Below, piece by piece: positions 1 to 8,455 of a stretch of 64,000 nt of DNA. A model generated the notes under the pieces. That model was not told the DNA's origin. It searched no databases and saw only the letters and a program-made list of their open reading frames with translations. The stretch comes from CAILKP01 sp038231815. Its GTDB lineage: Bacteria; Planctomycetota; Phycisphaerae; Phycisphaerales; UBA1924. The DNA lies in assembly GCA_038231815.1 (NCBI GenBank), contig JBBRKQ010000003.1:17407-81406 (forward strand), written 5' to 3'. Position numbers and translations under genes: made by a program. Within the stretch, counting starts at the first letter, position 1; each line of letters starts with the position of its first letter.

Positions 1-139
1 GCGACTGACAACATGGCCGCCGCTGGCCAAAAAAACACATTCGAAGCGACTGGCGGGCACGAATCTTGGTACGCAGGGGTCGGAACGGCCGATATGCTAG
101 CCGTTCACTGACCAGACCTTAGCCCGGAGTTTTTTGCGC

Positions 140-1195
140 ATGGCTTATTCTCGATTGATTGCTACCCGCCCGCTTGCTCGGAACAACTCTGCAGCCGGTG
201 CTGTACTGACCATGGCTGTGATGGGCTTTGCCGGGCTTGCCATTGCCGTAACGGCTGGCTGCTCATGGACACCGGGTGGGCTGGCATGGTCGCTGGATCG
301 GTACACGTATGAGAGCACGGCGTTTCAGCCGCAGACGGTGACATTGATAGACACGCGGACGATGCAGCCGGTTCGCTCTTGGGAGGTGCCGGTGGGCCAG
401 AAGTTGGTGATGCGGTTTACGCCGAATATTGCGACTGGAACCGCGGATTCTCCGGATGGACTTGTGTGGGATATCTGGCCGATTACTGACAATTACGGCA
501 CGCCGACGCAGGAGATGGTTGTTCCGCCGGGATCGGCCCGAAGGGTTGATGTGAAGCTTCGCCAGACGCCGGAACTTGCAGGGACCACGTTACTGGCGAC
601 CGCCCCGGGTTCACCGGTAATGCCGGTGCAGCAGGCTCTTGTACCAGCGCCAGCTTCGCAGCAAGTTGCCGCGGTGCCGGCGGGCGGAGCAGCCGAAGCC
701 GCTGCGGGCGGCGCGCTTGTTGGCGCTGGTGCGGGGACAGCGTCACGTGCGGACGCTGCGGCTGGAGCAAACCCGGGCAACCCGATGGGGCCGGCCCGTG
801 CTGATGGAACAACAAGCCCGACGCTGCCAGCGAACACGCAGCCTCGAACTGCGCCGGTGCCGCCACCAGCGCCTACTCCCGCAGGCGTTGCGGTGACTGG
901 GCAAGTGGTGGCCGGGCGCTACTACCTAGTTGCGGCGAGGTTGGCTGGTTTGGATGCGGACAAGGCGGTTGGTGCCCTCAACGGAGGCGGTGTGGCGGCC
1001 CGCGGGCTGGCTAAGGATGGGCAAGTGTGGGTGGTTGTAACGAGCCCGTCGCTGTCGGAAGCGGAGTTTGCGCACCCATCATCGGCCGCGAACCGTGAGA
1101 CGTTGCTGCAGAAGGTAATGGCGATCGGGCAGGCCCACCGGACGGCGGGCGGTGCGAGTAACTTCTCGATGTCAAGCTGGGAATTGATGAAGTAA
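140..1195 (+). CDS. Putative lipoprotein of unknown function
   Basis: The protein has 351 residues. A long N-terminal hydrophobic stretch ends in a lipobox-like AVTAGC near residue 41, so export and lipid anchoring are likely. The first third contains an ordered segment with aromatic residues, and the middle (about residues 150-250) is a low-complexity Ala/Pro/Gly linker. The C-terminal 100 residues look folded again. I chose the ATG at 140 because a CGGAG sequence lies about 10 bases upstream; a TTG two codons earlier is less likely. I do not recognise the family. It stands alone, convergent with the next gene. Confidence 0.7.
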   Translation: MAYSRLIATRPLARNNSAAGAVLTMAVMGFAGLAIAVTAGCSWTPGGLAWSLDRYTYESTAFQPQTVTLIDTRTMQPVRSWEVPVGQKLVMRFTPNIATGTADSPDGLVWDIWPITDNYGTPTQEMVVPPGSARRVDVKLRQTPELAGTTLLATAPGSPVMPVQQALVPAPASQQVAAVPAGGAAEAAAGGALVGAGAGTASRADAAAGANPGNPMGPARADGTTSPTLPANTQPRTAPVPPPAPTPAGVAVTGQVVAGRYYLVAARLAGLDADKAVGALNGGGVAARGLAKDGQVWVVVTSPSLSEAEFAHPSSAANRETLLQKVMAIGQAHRTAGGASNFSMSSWELMK

Positions 1196-1310
1196 GGGCA
1201 AGGCTGTGGCCAATATGGCTCGATGGCTAAATCGCCAAACCGAATGGTGATGCGTCCAGCGGAGCATTGCTGGTTTTTTGTGCGCACAGATTGCTGCGGT
1301 GGTGCGGGCG

Positions 1311-1928
1311 TTAGCGCCGCAGCGACAGCATGAGCTCGACAACGCCGATGTGCAGGCCGGTGGCCTGGGCGATGGATTGGGGGCTGTGTCCTTCGTGGCT
1401 TAGTTGCAGAACTTGCTGCGAGAGGGCATCGCGGGGGAGCACATCGCTGCCGCGGTCTTCGGTGGCGGACCAGTTGGTGGCATCGCTTTGGCGACGACCC
1501 CGGGATTGGTGAGATTGGCCACCTAAGGGAACGGTGCTCTGACCGGTTTTGGATTCGACCACACCTCCGGCCTGGTCGCTTCGCATCATCATCTGCAAAG
1601 AGGCACTGGCGGCGTCTTGGCGCTGTTTGAGTTCGCTGAGGTACTGCTCAAGCTCGGTTGCGCTGGCGGCGAGTTCGTTTCGCGCCTGTTCGATACGGTC
1701 GATTGTGTCTTGGGCCTTTGAGGTGGCGGTGATCAGGCGGTCGGCGGTTTGTTTCTGCTCGGCCAAGAGTCGGAGCTTGTCGGTTCCGGTGAGGCGGGTG
1801 GCGGCGGTGCGGGCGTTGTTAAATTGTCGATTTTTAACGACAATCCACGCGGCCACGGTCATGCCGGTAGCGCCGAGGCCGAGCGAGGCATAGGGCAGGA
1901 ACTCGATGAAGGGACTGATATCGGGCAC
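1311..1928 (-). CDS. Membrane-anchored coiled-coil protein with DUF6115-like C-terminus
   Basis: The protein has 205 residues and a GTG start. One transmembrane helix lies near residues 10-31, followed by a long alpha-helical coiled coil rich in Ala, Glu and Gln (about 45-110) and a disordered linker. The C-terminal 35 residues form a helix-turn-helix-like segment (LSQQVLQLSHEGHSPQSIAQ, then ATGLHIGVVELMLSLRR) that resembles the C-terminus of DUF6115 proteins. Function is unknown. It is divergent from tilS with only about 50 bp between the two starts, so the promoters must overlap or be very close. Confidence 0.7.
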   Translation of the reverse strand: MPDISPFIEFLPYASLGLGATGMTVAAWIVVKNRQFNNARTAATRLTGTDKLRLLAEQKQTADRLITATSKAQDTIDRIEQARNELAASATELEQYLSELKQRQDAASASLQMMMRSDQAGGVVESKTGQSTVPLGGQSHQSRGRRQSDATNWSATEDRGSDVLPRDALSQQVLQLSHEGHSPQSIAQATGLHIGVVELMLSLRR

Positions 1929-1978
1929 AAGTGGGGTATCGGCCCGGCCCGGGGGCCAAAGTGAGCGAACACTTCATC

Positions 1979-3115
1979 ATGGGCCATGCACCCCAGCGCG
2001 ACAGTGCGAGTTTGCCGGTTGGCGGCAGCGATGAAGGGCGAACGCCCCAGGCTCTGGGCGGTGATTTGCTTGCGCAACTGCCAAAGGACACACCGGGCGT
2101 CTCGGCCGTGCTTGCGGCGTGGTATCGCATTCGGGACAAGCTGGCGGCAGAACGGAGTGTGGGGCAGACGGCGGGAGGTCTGCTGCTGGCGTGCAGTGGG
2201 GGGGCGGATTCATCAGCACTGGTGGTGGCGATGGCCAGCATAGCCAGAGCGCGGGAGCTGCTGGTGGTTGGGCATGTGATGCACGACTTGCGGCCGGCGG
2301 AGAATGTGGTGGCCGATGCGGCGCGCGTGGCGGAGCTGGCACGGCGGGTGGTGCCGGGTGGGCTCAGGTGTGTGCATACCAGTGTGCGGGTTGCGGCGGT
2401 TGCGGGCAATGCAGAGGCAAATGCACGTAAAGCGCGGTACGCAGCGCTGGGAGAGATGGCGGCTGAGTGCGGCTGTGATGTGGTGATGACCGGTCACACG
2501 CAGAACGATCAGGCCGAGACCGTGCTGATGCGGCTGATGCGCGGCGCTGGCCCGCGCGGCCTGGCGGCGATGCCCGAGTGCCGGCGGCTGGCCCCCGGCG
2601 CGGCAGTGTGGCTGGTGCGACCGATGTTGGCGGTGCCAGCGAGCGAATCAAAGGTAATGTGCGGCCGAGCGGGCTGGACATGGTGCGAGGATGCGACCAA
2701 CGCCGATACCGCGATGCTGCGGGCGGCGGTGCGGCACAAGGTGCTGCCGCTGCTGGAGACGATTTGCCCGGGTGCAGCGGAGCGCATCGGTGGGGCTGCC
2801 GTGTTACAGCGAGATGCAGCGGAGCTCATTTGTGCCGCGGCGGAAGCGTGGTGCGACAAGGGGCCGCCGTGGAAGCGTGCGGAGCTGGCAAAGCTGAGCC
2901 CGGCGGTGATTGCTGAAATTTTGATGCGGGCGGCAGCGGGCCCGGGAGCGGATGCGGTGCGGCGTGCGAGCGTGGCAGCGGCGGTGCGGGCGATTGTGGC
3001 TGGTGTGAGCCGACGAAAGGTTTTTGTGGTGGGCGGTGCGTTGGTGCAGGTGAGCGGCGCGGCGGTGTCGGTCGAGCGACGGGCGCTTGGTAAGGGCGGA
3101 AGTGTGGAGAGTTAA
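1979..3115 (+). CDS. tilS: tRNA(Ile)-lysidine synthase
   Basis: This enzyme attaches lysine to C34 of tRNA-Ile(CAU) using ATP, which switches the tRNA from Met to Ile identity and codon recognition to AUA. The PP-loop motif SGGADSS is at residues 73-79. The N-terminal Rossmann-type domain follows with VMHDLRP and MTGHTQNDQAETVLMRL, both typical of TilS. The C-terminal part is short and diverged. The ATG at 1979 is used; an in-frame GTG at 1931 would add 16 non-conserved residues. About 40 residues precede the usual TilS start region and look poorly conserved. It stands as a single gene. Confidence 0.9.
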   Translation: MGHAPQRDSASLPVGGSDEGRTPQALGGDLLAQLPKDTPGVSAVLAAWYRIRDKLAAERSVGQTAGGLLLACSGGADSSALVVAMASIARARELLVVGHVMHDLRPAENVVADAARVAELARRVVPGGLRCVHTSVRVAAVAGNAEANARKARYAALGEMAAECGCDVVMTGHTQNDQAETVLMRLMRGAGPRGLAAMPECRRLAPGAAVWLVRPMLAVPASESKVMCGRAGWTWCEDATNADTAMLRAAVRHKVLPLLETICPGAAERIGGAAVLQRDAAELICAAAEAWCDKGPPWKRAELAKLSPAVIAEILMRAAAGPGADAVRRASVAAAVRAIVAGVSRRKVFVVGGALVQVSGAAVSVERRALGKGGSVES

Positions 3116-4145
3116 TGCGAACGGGTCCCGAAGCTGCACTGCTTCAGCTGAAGTAGCGACTGGCTGGATGAGAGCGCGAACCGATGATATTTAACTCGTA
3201 ACGGCCGGAACTTGCTCCAGAGCGGTTTGTTCCGCGCTGGTGGAGAAGTTACGGCCGATGCTGTGCGTGCGCGCTTCAGTGGCCGTTGATCGATACAAGA
3301 CTTGATATCTCCTAGCGGAGTTTGACCGGCCGTTCTGAAGGTGGTGGCCGGACGTGGAAAACCTGTGAGCGAGAGCGGGGGTGCGTGCGGCGAGTGGAAG
3401 GGCCTTTGCCAAAAAGCTCTTGGGGGGAAACTTCCGGGGATTGTCGATCGGATCAAGCTGCAAAGCACTTGCGTTCGTGTGATTCGGGCACGCGATTTCG
3501 TTGGGAACAAATACAACGCAAGGTGAACTTTAATTGCGAGCATCTTCGGGATTGAGTTTGCGGTGGGCAGAGACGCATTGCCAAAGTGGGCGGGGATGTT
3601 GCTTGCATCACGCAACAAACACTCGCCAGTGATGGAGATTGACATTGAGTGTGCGGATGCGTGAAGAAGTGGACCGCTGGCTGGCGGCGTGCCCATCACG
3701 GCGTGTCACGACGCGGGGCGGTTGTGCGGCGCAGGTTCAGTAATTGCTGATAAATACGCGTGATTTTGCTGTGCCCACGTGTCGCGTGGCGGTTTGATTG
3801 ATCTGATACCTGAGCTTGACTGGTGCACTCAAAAATTGTGATGCCGATGGCGATGGGTGAAGCCCGGAGGCTGCCCCAAGATACCAGCGATGTGAAATCT
3901 TTCGTGATGGCTCGCGCTCATGGGGAGTGCGATCATGGCGTCTGAGTTAGCCGGACGGATCGGGAGAACAAACTTGCGATTCGCTGAAGTGTGCACGCCC
4001 GCCAACAGCCGTGGCCGAAGATATCCCTGATACATCGCAATCACGATAGATGCGCTTGCATCCGTCTCGCTGTGGGGTATTGTCAAGTGAACCGGTGTAC
4101 AGGTGTGAGTCCACGCTTGGCACGCGGTCTTTTAAGGATTCTTTT
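3116..4145. other. Intergenic region without a supportable gene
   Basis: About 1 kb between tilS and the HMA-like gene. The reading frames here have no recognisable protein signature and no convincing ribosome binding site. The stretch is less GC-rich than neighbouring genes. I see no tRNA, tandem repeat or clear terminator. Confidence 0.5.
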
Positions 4146-4547
4146 ATGAAGACAGATACACTCGCCTCGAGCAGGACAATTCAAATCGACGGCATGTCCG
4201 GTGATGCTTGCGTGCAAAAGGTCACCGCCTCCCTGAAGAACATTCCAGGCGTGACAACCAAGTCAGTCACCGTTGGTTCAGCCATGATCGAAGCAGATCA
4301 GGCTGGATGTGATTCTGCCTGTGCAGCGATCAATAAGGCCGGGTTCAAGGCTCATTTGAAAACCAGCGAAAAGAAAGCCGATGGATCCAACTCGATCGAT
4401 GCATCCAGGGCTGCAGCTGATGGAAAAGACCACCACGGTTCTGGTCACAGCACACAATCAAATAAAAACGATGCCAATGACGGCAGCGTAAATAAATCCG
4501 TTGAGCCGAAGTCTGGCAACCAATCTCAGTCTGCCAAGTCTCACTGA
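4146..4547 (+). CDS. HMA-like heavy-metal-associated domain protein with altered metal motif
   Basis: The protein has 133 residues. Residues 1-75 follow the fold pattern of heavy-metal-associated domains (beta-alpha-beta with IQIDGM, then a GVTTKSVTVGSAMIEAD strand). The canonical GMTCxxC motif is replaced by GMSGDAC, so the first cysteine is missing. Two other cysteines occur in GCDSACAAINKAGF, where copper chaperones usually have none. The C-terminal half is hydrophilic, His/Ser/Asn-rich and probably disordered. AAGGA lies 8-12 bases before the ATG. No signal peptide is evident. It could bind metal in an unusual site or have lost metal binding. Confidence 0.7.
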   Translation: MKTDTLASSRTIQIDGMSGDACVQKVTASLKNIPGVTTKSVTVGSAMIEADQAGCDSACAAINKAGFKAHLKTSEKKADGSNSIDASRAAADGKDHHGSGHSTQSNKNDANDGSVNKSVEPKSGNQSQSAKSH

Positions 4548-4921
4548 GTGAATTGTTCCGCCGCACCGGTGGTCTGATCGCGGTTGCAAACGCCGCGGGA
4601 TGAGTAGAGCAGAGATTACCTTCGGTGCGTGAGGTGAAGCCCTCTGTCGTTTGTCTCGTCGCCGGGATCACCCACCGGCGGCGAGGCTTCCGACGAGTTG
4701 TTGAAGCTCCAAGCAAAGGTCACAGGAGCGGTCTGCGGTGTGCAGCTTTTCGACTGCGATGGTGGGAAGGTGGGAGTGTGAGTTCAGCCCGTGCGATTGA
4801 GCAAGGCTTGGTTTCTTTGGATGACGGGAGATTGCGGGCGCTGGTTGGAGGTACTTTGAAAAAGGTACCTCGGACATTCTGTTTCTAACTGCAGCGGTTT
4901 ATGCCCGAGAAGGTTGTTTCG
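4548..4921. other. Intergenic region, nothing identified
   Basis: About 370 bp upstream of the ice-binding-like gene. Short open frames exist on both strands but none has a family signature or good start context. Confidence 0.45.
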
Positions 4922-5680
4922 ATGATGCGACTCCAATTGATATCGGTTTCCGTCCTTGTGATGGTGTCCGGTTTGGTGACTCAGGTCAGTGGGCAGACGC
5001 TGCGCACCGCTGGGAACTTCGCTGTTCTCGGCGGATCAGCGGTGACCAACACTGGCCTCTCAGTTTTTGATGCGAGCGTTGGCGTCTGGCCGGGGGTTTC
5101 GATCACGGGTTTTCCTCCCGGGCTGCTGGCGGCGGGGGCAATGCATCCCGGTGATATGCCAGCGCAGCAGGCGCAGGCTGATTTGACTGCTTGCTACAAC
5201 CAGCTGGCAGCAATGACCACCACGCAAGTGCTTTCGGGTGTTGATCTTGGAGGAAGAACGCTAAGCCCCGGTGTCTACCGCTTTGATTCATCCGCACAAC
5301 TCACCGGGTTACTCACCCTTGATGCGATGGGGAACGCGGATGCGGTGTTCGTGTTCCAGATCGGCAGTACGCTGACTACCGCATCTGCTTCGTCGGTTAT
5401 GGGTATCAACGGTGCGAACGGATGTAACGTGTTCTGGCAAGTAGGTAGTTCCGCAACGCTTGGAAGTGGTACGAGCTTTGAAGGGAACATTGTTGCCTTG
5501 GCGAGCATCACTCTCAACGCTGGCGCGGTGATCACGGATGGTCGTGCCCTTGCCCGCAACGGTGCGGTCACGATGGATTCAAACAGCATTACTTCGGTGT
5601 GTATTCCAGCGCCCGCGGCCTCAGTGCTTTGGGCGGGAATCGGGCTTTGTGCGCTGAGGCGCAGACGCAGGACAACGTGA
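4922..5680 (+). CDS. Secreted DUF3494 (ice-binding-like) protein with PEP-CTERM-like tail
   Basis: A hydrophobic signal peptide (QLISVSVLVMVSGLVTQVSG) is followed by about 200 residues of the DUF3494 type: NFAVLGGSAVTNTG, a TACYNQL helix, the LGGRTLSPGVYRF motif, DAVFVFQIGSTL, and a beta-helical GTSFEGNIVALASITLNAGA region. Proteins of this family can bind ice or act as surface adhesins. The C-terminus has PAP, a hydrophobic helix and a run of arginines, resembling a PEP-CTERM/GlyGly sorting signal of exopolysaccharide-producing bacteria. The ATG at 4922 is preferred because GAGAAGG lies 9 bases upstream; an ATG at 4901 has no such site. Confidence 0.85.
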   Translation: MMRLQLISVSVLVMVSGLVTQVSGQTLRTAGNFAVLGGSAVTNTGLSVFDASVGVWPGVSITGFPPGLLAAGAMHPGDMPAQQAQADLTACYNQLAAMTTTQVLSGVDLGGRTLSPGVYRFDSSAQLTGLLTLDAMGNADAVFVFQIGSTLTTASASSVMGINGANGCNVFWQVGSSATLGSGTSFEGNIVALASITLNAGAVITDGRALARNGAVTMDSNSITSVCIPAPAASVLWAGIGLCALRRRRRTT

Positions 5681-5782
5681 GCCGAGATACGGAGCAGACA
5701 GCTTTATGGCTGTGCTCGGGTGAACGGTTCACGAGAGATCAGGTTCGTTTTTGATGGTTCGTTGCACTGAAAGGAATTTACT

Positions 5783-5947
5783 ATGGGCCTTATTTTGCTT
5801 ATCGTCGTCATTCTCCTGCTCATTGGTGGGCTTCCAACCTGGCGTCACAGCAAGGATTGGGGTTACGGGCCAAGCGGCGGCCTCGGACTGGTGCTGGTGA
5901 TTTTGCTCGTGCTAGTGGTGATGGGTTTCATTCCCAGAGGTTTCTAA
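5783..5947 (+). CDS. DUF3309 family small membrane protein
   Basis: A 54-residue peptide too short for most gene callers. It has two hydrophobic helices (LILLIVVILLLI and LGLVLVILLVLVVMG) joined by LPTWRHSKDWGYGPSGG. That linker, with the aromatic WGYGPSGG, matches the DUF3309 family closely. AAAGGAATT lies 6-12 bases before the ATG. The family is of unknown function and is often found beside stress-response genes, as here. Confidence 0.85.
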   Translation: MGLILLIVVILLLIGGLPTWRHSKDWGYGPSGGLGLVLVILLVLVVMGFIPRGF

Positions 5948-6185
5948 GTTGTTCTGAGCCACCAGCAAATTGAACCGGATGGTGCAAGGCCGTCCCAAGT
6001 GACCTGCGGAATTTTGGCCACTTGATGTATGGTGGTCGTATGTGAGGGTGGAGAGCAGGTGGGGGCCGGCGCTAGAGACCAGCCCAAGATGGCTCGGTGT
6101 TTCATGAGTGGGTCACCGCACTCTTTTACTTCGCATTTTCTTACCTTTCCCCGGCCTGGGCCGGGATATCTCTGTGAGACAAACT

Positions 6186-6611
6186 ATGAACTCATTTTTC
6201 AGAAGCGTTTTTGTCAGTTCAATGTGTGCTGCCTCGCTGGCAGCGCTAAGCGGTTGCGACAACCGTGCGCCGTCAACCCCAGCCAAGGCCGACCTTCCCA
6301 AGCAAAGCCCGGCGCCAGACAATACCGCCAAGAACAAGGGTGACATCGCCGCGGAGGCAAAGACGCCCATGAACCAGTCAGAGTCTTCTGCTGATATCAA
6401 GACTACGGCGAGTATTCGGCGGGCGATCATGGATGACAAGACCATGTCAACCAACGCCCAGAATTGCAAGATCATCACTGATAAGTCGGGCATGGTTACG
6501 CTTCGCGGCGTGGTGGACAGTCAGGCCGAAAAAGATGCGGTTGCTGCAAAGGCACGCGGGATCGCGGGCGATGCAAAGGTTGACAATCAGTTGGAAGTCA
6601 AGACCAACTAA
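6186..6611 (+). CDS. BON-domain lipoprotein
   Basis: The protein has 141 residues. The lipobox LAALSGC is near residue 21. A disordered linker to about residue 70 leads to one BON domain (ASIRRAIMDDKTMSTNAQNC, then SGMVTLRGVVDSQAEKDAVA). BON domains bind phospholipid or periplasmic partners and occur in osmotic-shock proteins such as OsmY. The C-terminus DNQLEVKTN is the usual domain end. It belongs to the run of envelope-stress genes between 4 and 8.3 kb. Confidence 0.85.
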   Translation: MNSFFRSVFVSSMCAASLAALSGCDNRAPSTPAKADLPKQSPAPDNTAKNKGDIAAEAKTPMNQSESSADIKTTASIRRAIMDDKTMSTNAQNCKIITDKSGMVTLRGVVDSQAEKDAVAAKARGIAGDAKVDNQLEVKTN

Positions 6612-6861
6612 TTTTTTAGATAACCAGTCAGCAGTTGTGTCACGCAGAGGGGGAACATCCGCGCTGTCCCAAAGCTCTTTACGAAGAGTGGGCACCGCCC
6701 GGTGTGTGCCAGCTTGCCGCTGAAAGCTTTGAAAGGTTTGTCCTGGCCGATTGGGAACATCCAAGGTCAAAAAGAAAAGGTGACGTATTTTACCAGTACC
6801 GAATGCACGCACTGAAGTTCCATCCGTAGCATCGCCTCCGATTCTTCCGAAGGTTGTGATT

Positions 6862-7302
6862 GTGAACGCAACTGATATCGATTCTGGCGCTGTGTCGGCA
6901 GCACGCCAAGAGATCAGTCAGGATCAAGTTTCTCGCGAGGATTCACTTCTCGGCGATGATGCAATTGCCAAAGAAGCTGGCCCGACTCCCGAGGTTGACC
7001 GTGTACAGGAAGCTGTGATGACCTCCATTTCGCCGGATGGGCAACCGCCGCAGCGTGAACTGCGGGTGACGGAATGGAAATGGGTGTTGGTGGCGTTCGC
7101 AGTGCTGATCGTTTGTGCCGCGGTATTGGTTCTGACCAGCAGCATGGCTTGGCCCACTGTGGCGTTTGCGGTGGTGATACTGCTCGTGCTGGTGGGTGCG
7201 ACGATTCCGACCTTGGGTGCGGGCTTGCTTCGCGGGGGAGAGGAGAAGCGTGCTCGAGTGTCAGCGCTCCGGCAGGAGGGGCACGATCGCGCTTCTCGGT
7301 AA
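6862..7302 (+). CDS. Small membrane protein of unknown function
   Basis: The protein has about 146 residues. An acidic, probably disordered N-terminal half is followed by two adjacent transmembrane helices (about 75-95 and 100-120) and a basic C-terminus, so both ends are likely cytoplasmic. The GTG at 6862 is chosen over the GTG at 6856 because AAGG at 6850-6853 is 8 bases from the former. I do not recognise a family. The next gene begins about 100 bp downstream on the same strand. Confidence 0.65.
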   Translation: MNATDIDSGAVSAARQEISQDQVSREDSLLGDDAIAKEAGPTPEVDRVQEAVMTSISPDGQPPQRELRVTEWKWVLVAFAVLIVCAAVLVLTSSMAWPTVAFAVVILLVLVGATIPTLGAGLLRGGEEKRARVSALRQEGHDRASR

Positions 7303-7400
7303 ACGGATTTCTTGATGAGGCCGAGGGCGGTTTGAAGTATGGGTGCCGGGGTTTTGATCGTTTTGTTCGTTTTCTTGCTCACTTTTTTTGGAGATTTCAA

Positions 7401-8003
7401 ATGGCTACTGCAGTATTTTGCATCGCACCGTCGGAACTCATTGCCAATTCCATCGTCGGCAACCTGAAGGCCGCTGGTTTCTCGAACAACGACATTTCCG
7501 TGTTGTTCCCGGACAAGTCCAGCACGCGTGACTTTGCGCACGAGAAGAACACCAAGGCGCCTGAAGGAGCAACCATTGGCGCTGGCTCTGGTGGCGTGGT
7601 TGGTGGGACGCTCGGTCTGCTGGCAGGTATTGGCCTTCTGGCTATTCCTGGTGTTGGCCCGTTCATCGCAGCCGGACCGATTATGGCCGCGCTCAGCGGC
7701 GTTGCCGTCGGCGCTGCGGTTGGCGGTGTGGCAGGCGCCCTGATTGGCATGGGCATTCCGGAACTGGAGGCCAAGCGTTACGAGGGCAAGATCAAAGATG
7801 GCAACATTCTGATCTCGGTCCACGCTGATACTTCCGAGCAGGTGACTCGTGCCAAGCAAATCTTTAAAGACGGCATGGCCACAGACATCAGCTCCGGTTC
7901 AGAAGCGGGCACTCCTAGCGCCAAGATCGATGCTTCTAAGCCCGTCATTCACACCATGCCGGGTGCACTTCCGTTGGCCGCCGAGCGTATCTCTACGTTC
8001 TGA
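7401..8003 (+). CDS. YflT/GS17M-like general stress protein with glycine-zipper helices
   Basis: The protein has 200 residues. The N-terminus (CIAPSELIANSIVGNLKAAG, then FSNNDISVLFPD) resembles the domain of YflT/general stress protein 17M. A central Gly/Ala-rich hydrophobic region with GxxxG repeats (about 55-115) could insert into a membrane. It is followed by a second alpha/beta element (YEGKIKDGNILISVHADTSE) that typically completes the fold. GGAGA lies 9-12 bases before the ATG. The role is probably in stress adaptation, inferred from family and neighbours. Confidence 0.75.
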   Translation: MATAVFCIAPSELIANSIVGNLKAAGFSNNDISVLFPDKSSTRDFAHEKNTKAPEGATIGAGSGGVVGGTLGLLAGIGLLAIPGVGPFIAAGPIMAALSGVAVGAAVGGVAGALIGMGIPELEAKRYEGKIKDGNILISVHADTSEQVTRAKQIFKDGMATDISSGSEAGTPSAKIDASKPVIHTMPGALPLAAERISTF

Positions 8004-8157
8004 TGCTTGATACAGATTAAACCTGCGGGCACCGCCGGGAACGGGGGTGGCCGCATTGGTTTCGACTCGGTCCCAGCCTCGCTCGGGTAACAACTGCCCG
8101 CTAGAGTACTTGGAGACGGCTCTGTTGTTTTTATATTTTCCGAGGAGATTTTTGCGT

Positions 8158-8310
8158 ATGAAGCTTGCTTCTAAAGTCGTTGTCGCTTGTGGGCTCGTGG
8201 TTGTTCTGCTGAGCATGGCGGCTTGTAATACGGTCAAGGGTGTGGGCAAGGACACTGCGGCCGTCGGTGACAGCATCAAGAACTCCGCCGAGAAAAATGG
8301 CGCTGATTGA
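8158..8310 (+). CDS. Entericidin A/B family small lipoprotein
   Basis: A 50-residue peptide with a basic start, a hydrophobic helix and the lipobox SMAAC. It then reads NTVKGVGKDTAAVGDSIKNS, which matches the entericidin core (TVxGxGKDxxxxGxxI). Entericidins are cell-envelope lipoproteins linked to stress and starvation. CGAGGAG lies about 9 bases before the ATG. It is the last of the + strand stress genes and is convergent with dprA. Confidence 0.85.
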   Translation: MKLASKVVVACGLVVVLLSMAACNTVKGVGKDTAAVGDSIKNSAEKNGAD

Positions 8311-8455
8311 GTGGCTGGCTTCGCCCACGGTTGGTGCGGGCTGATACGCCGGGTGCTGTTGGAGCAGTCGGTGTTCTGCTGCGCAGGATTACACAGGCCA
8401 GTGCTGTGATGCTTGGCCACGTTCCCGGTCGCTCCCAAGAATAGTGTGAGGCTGC

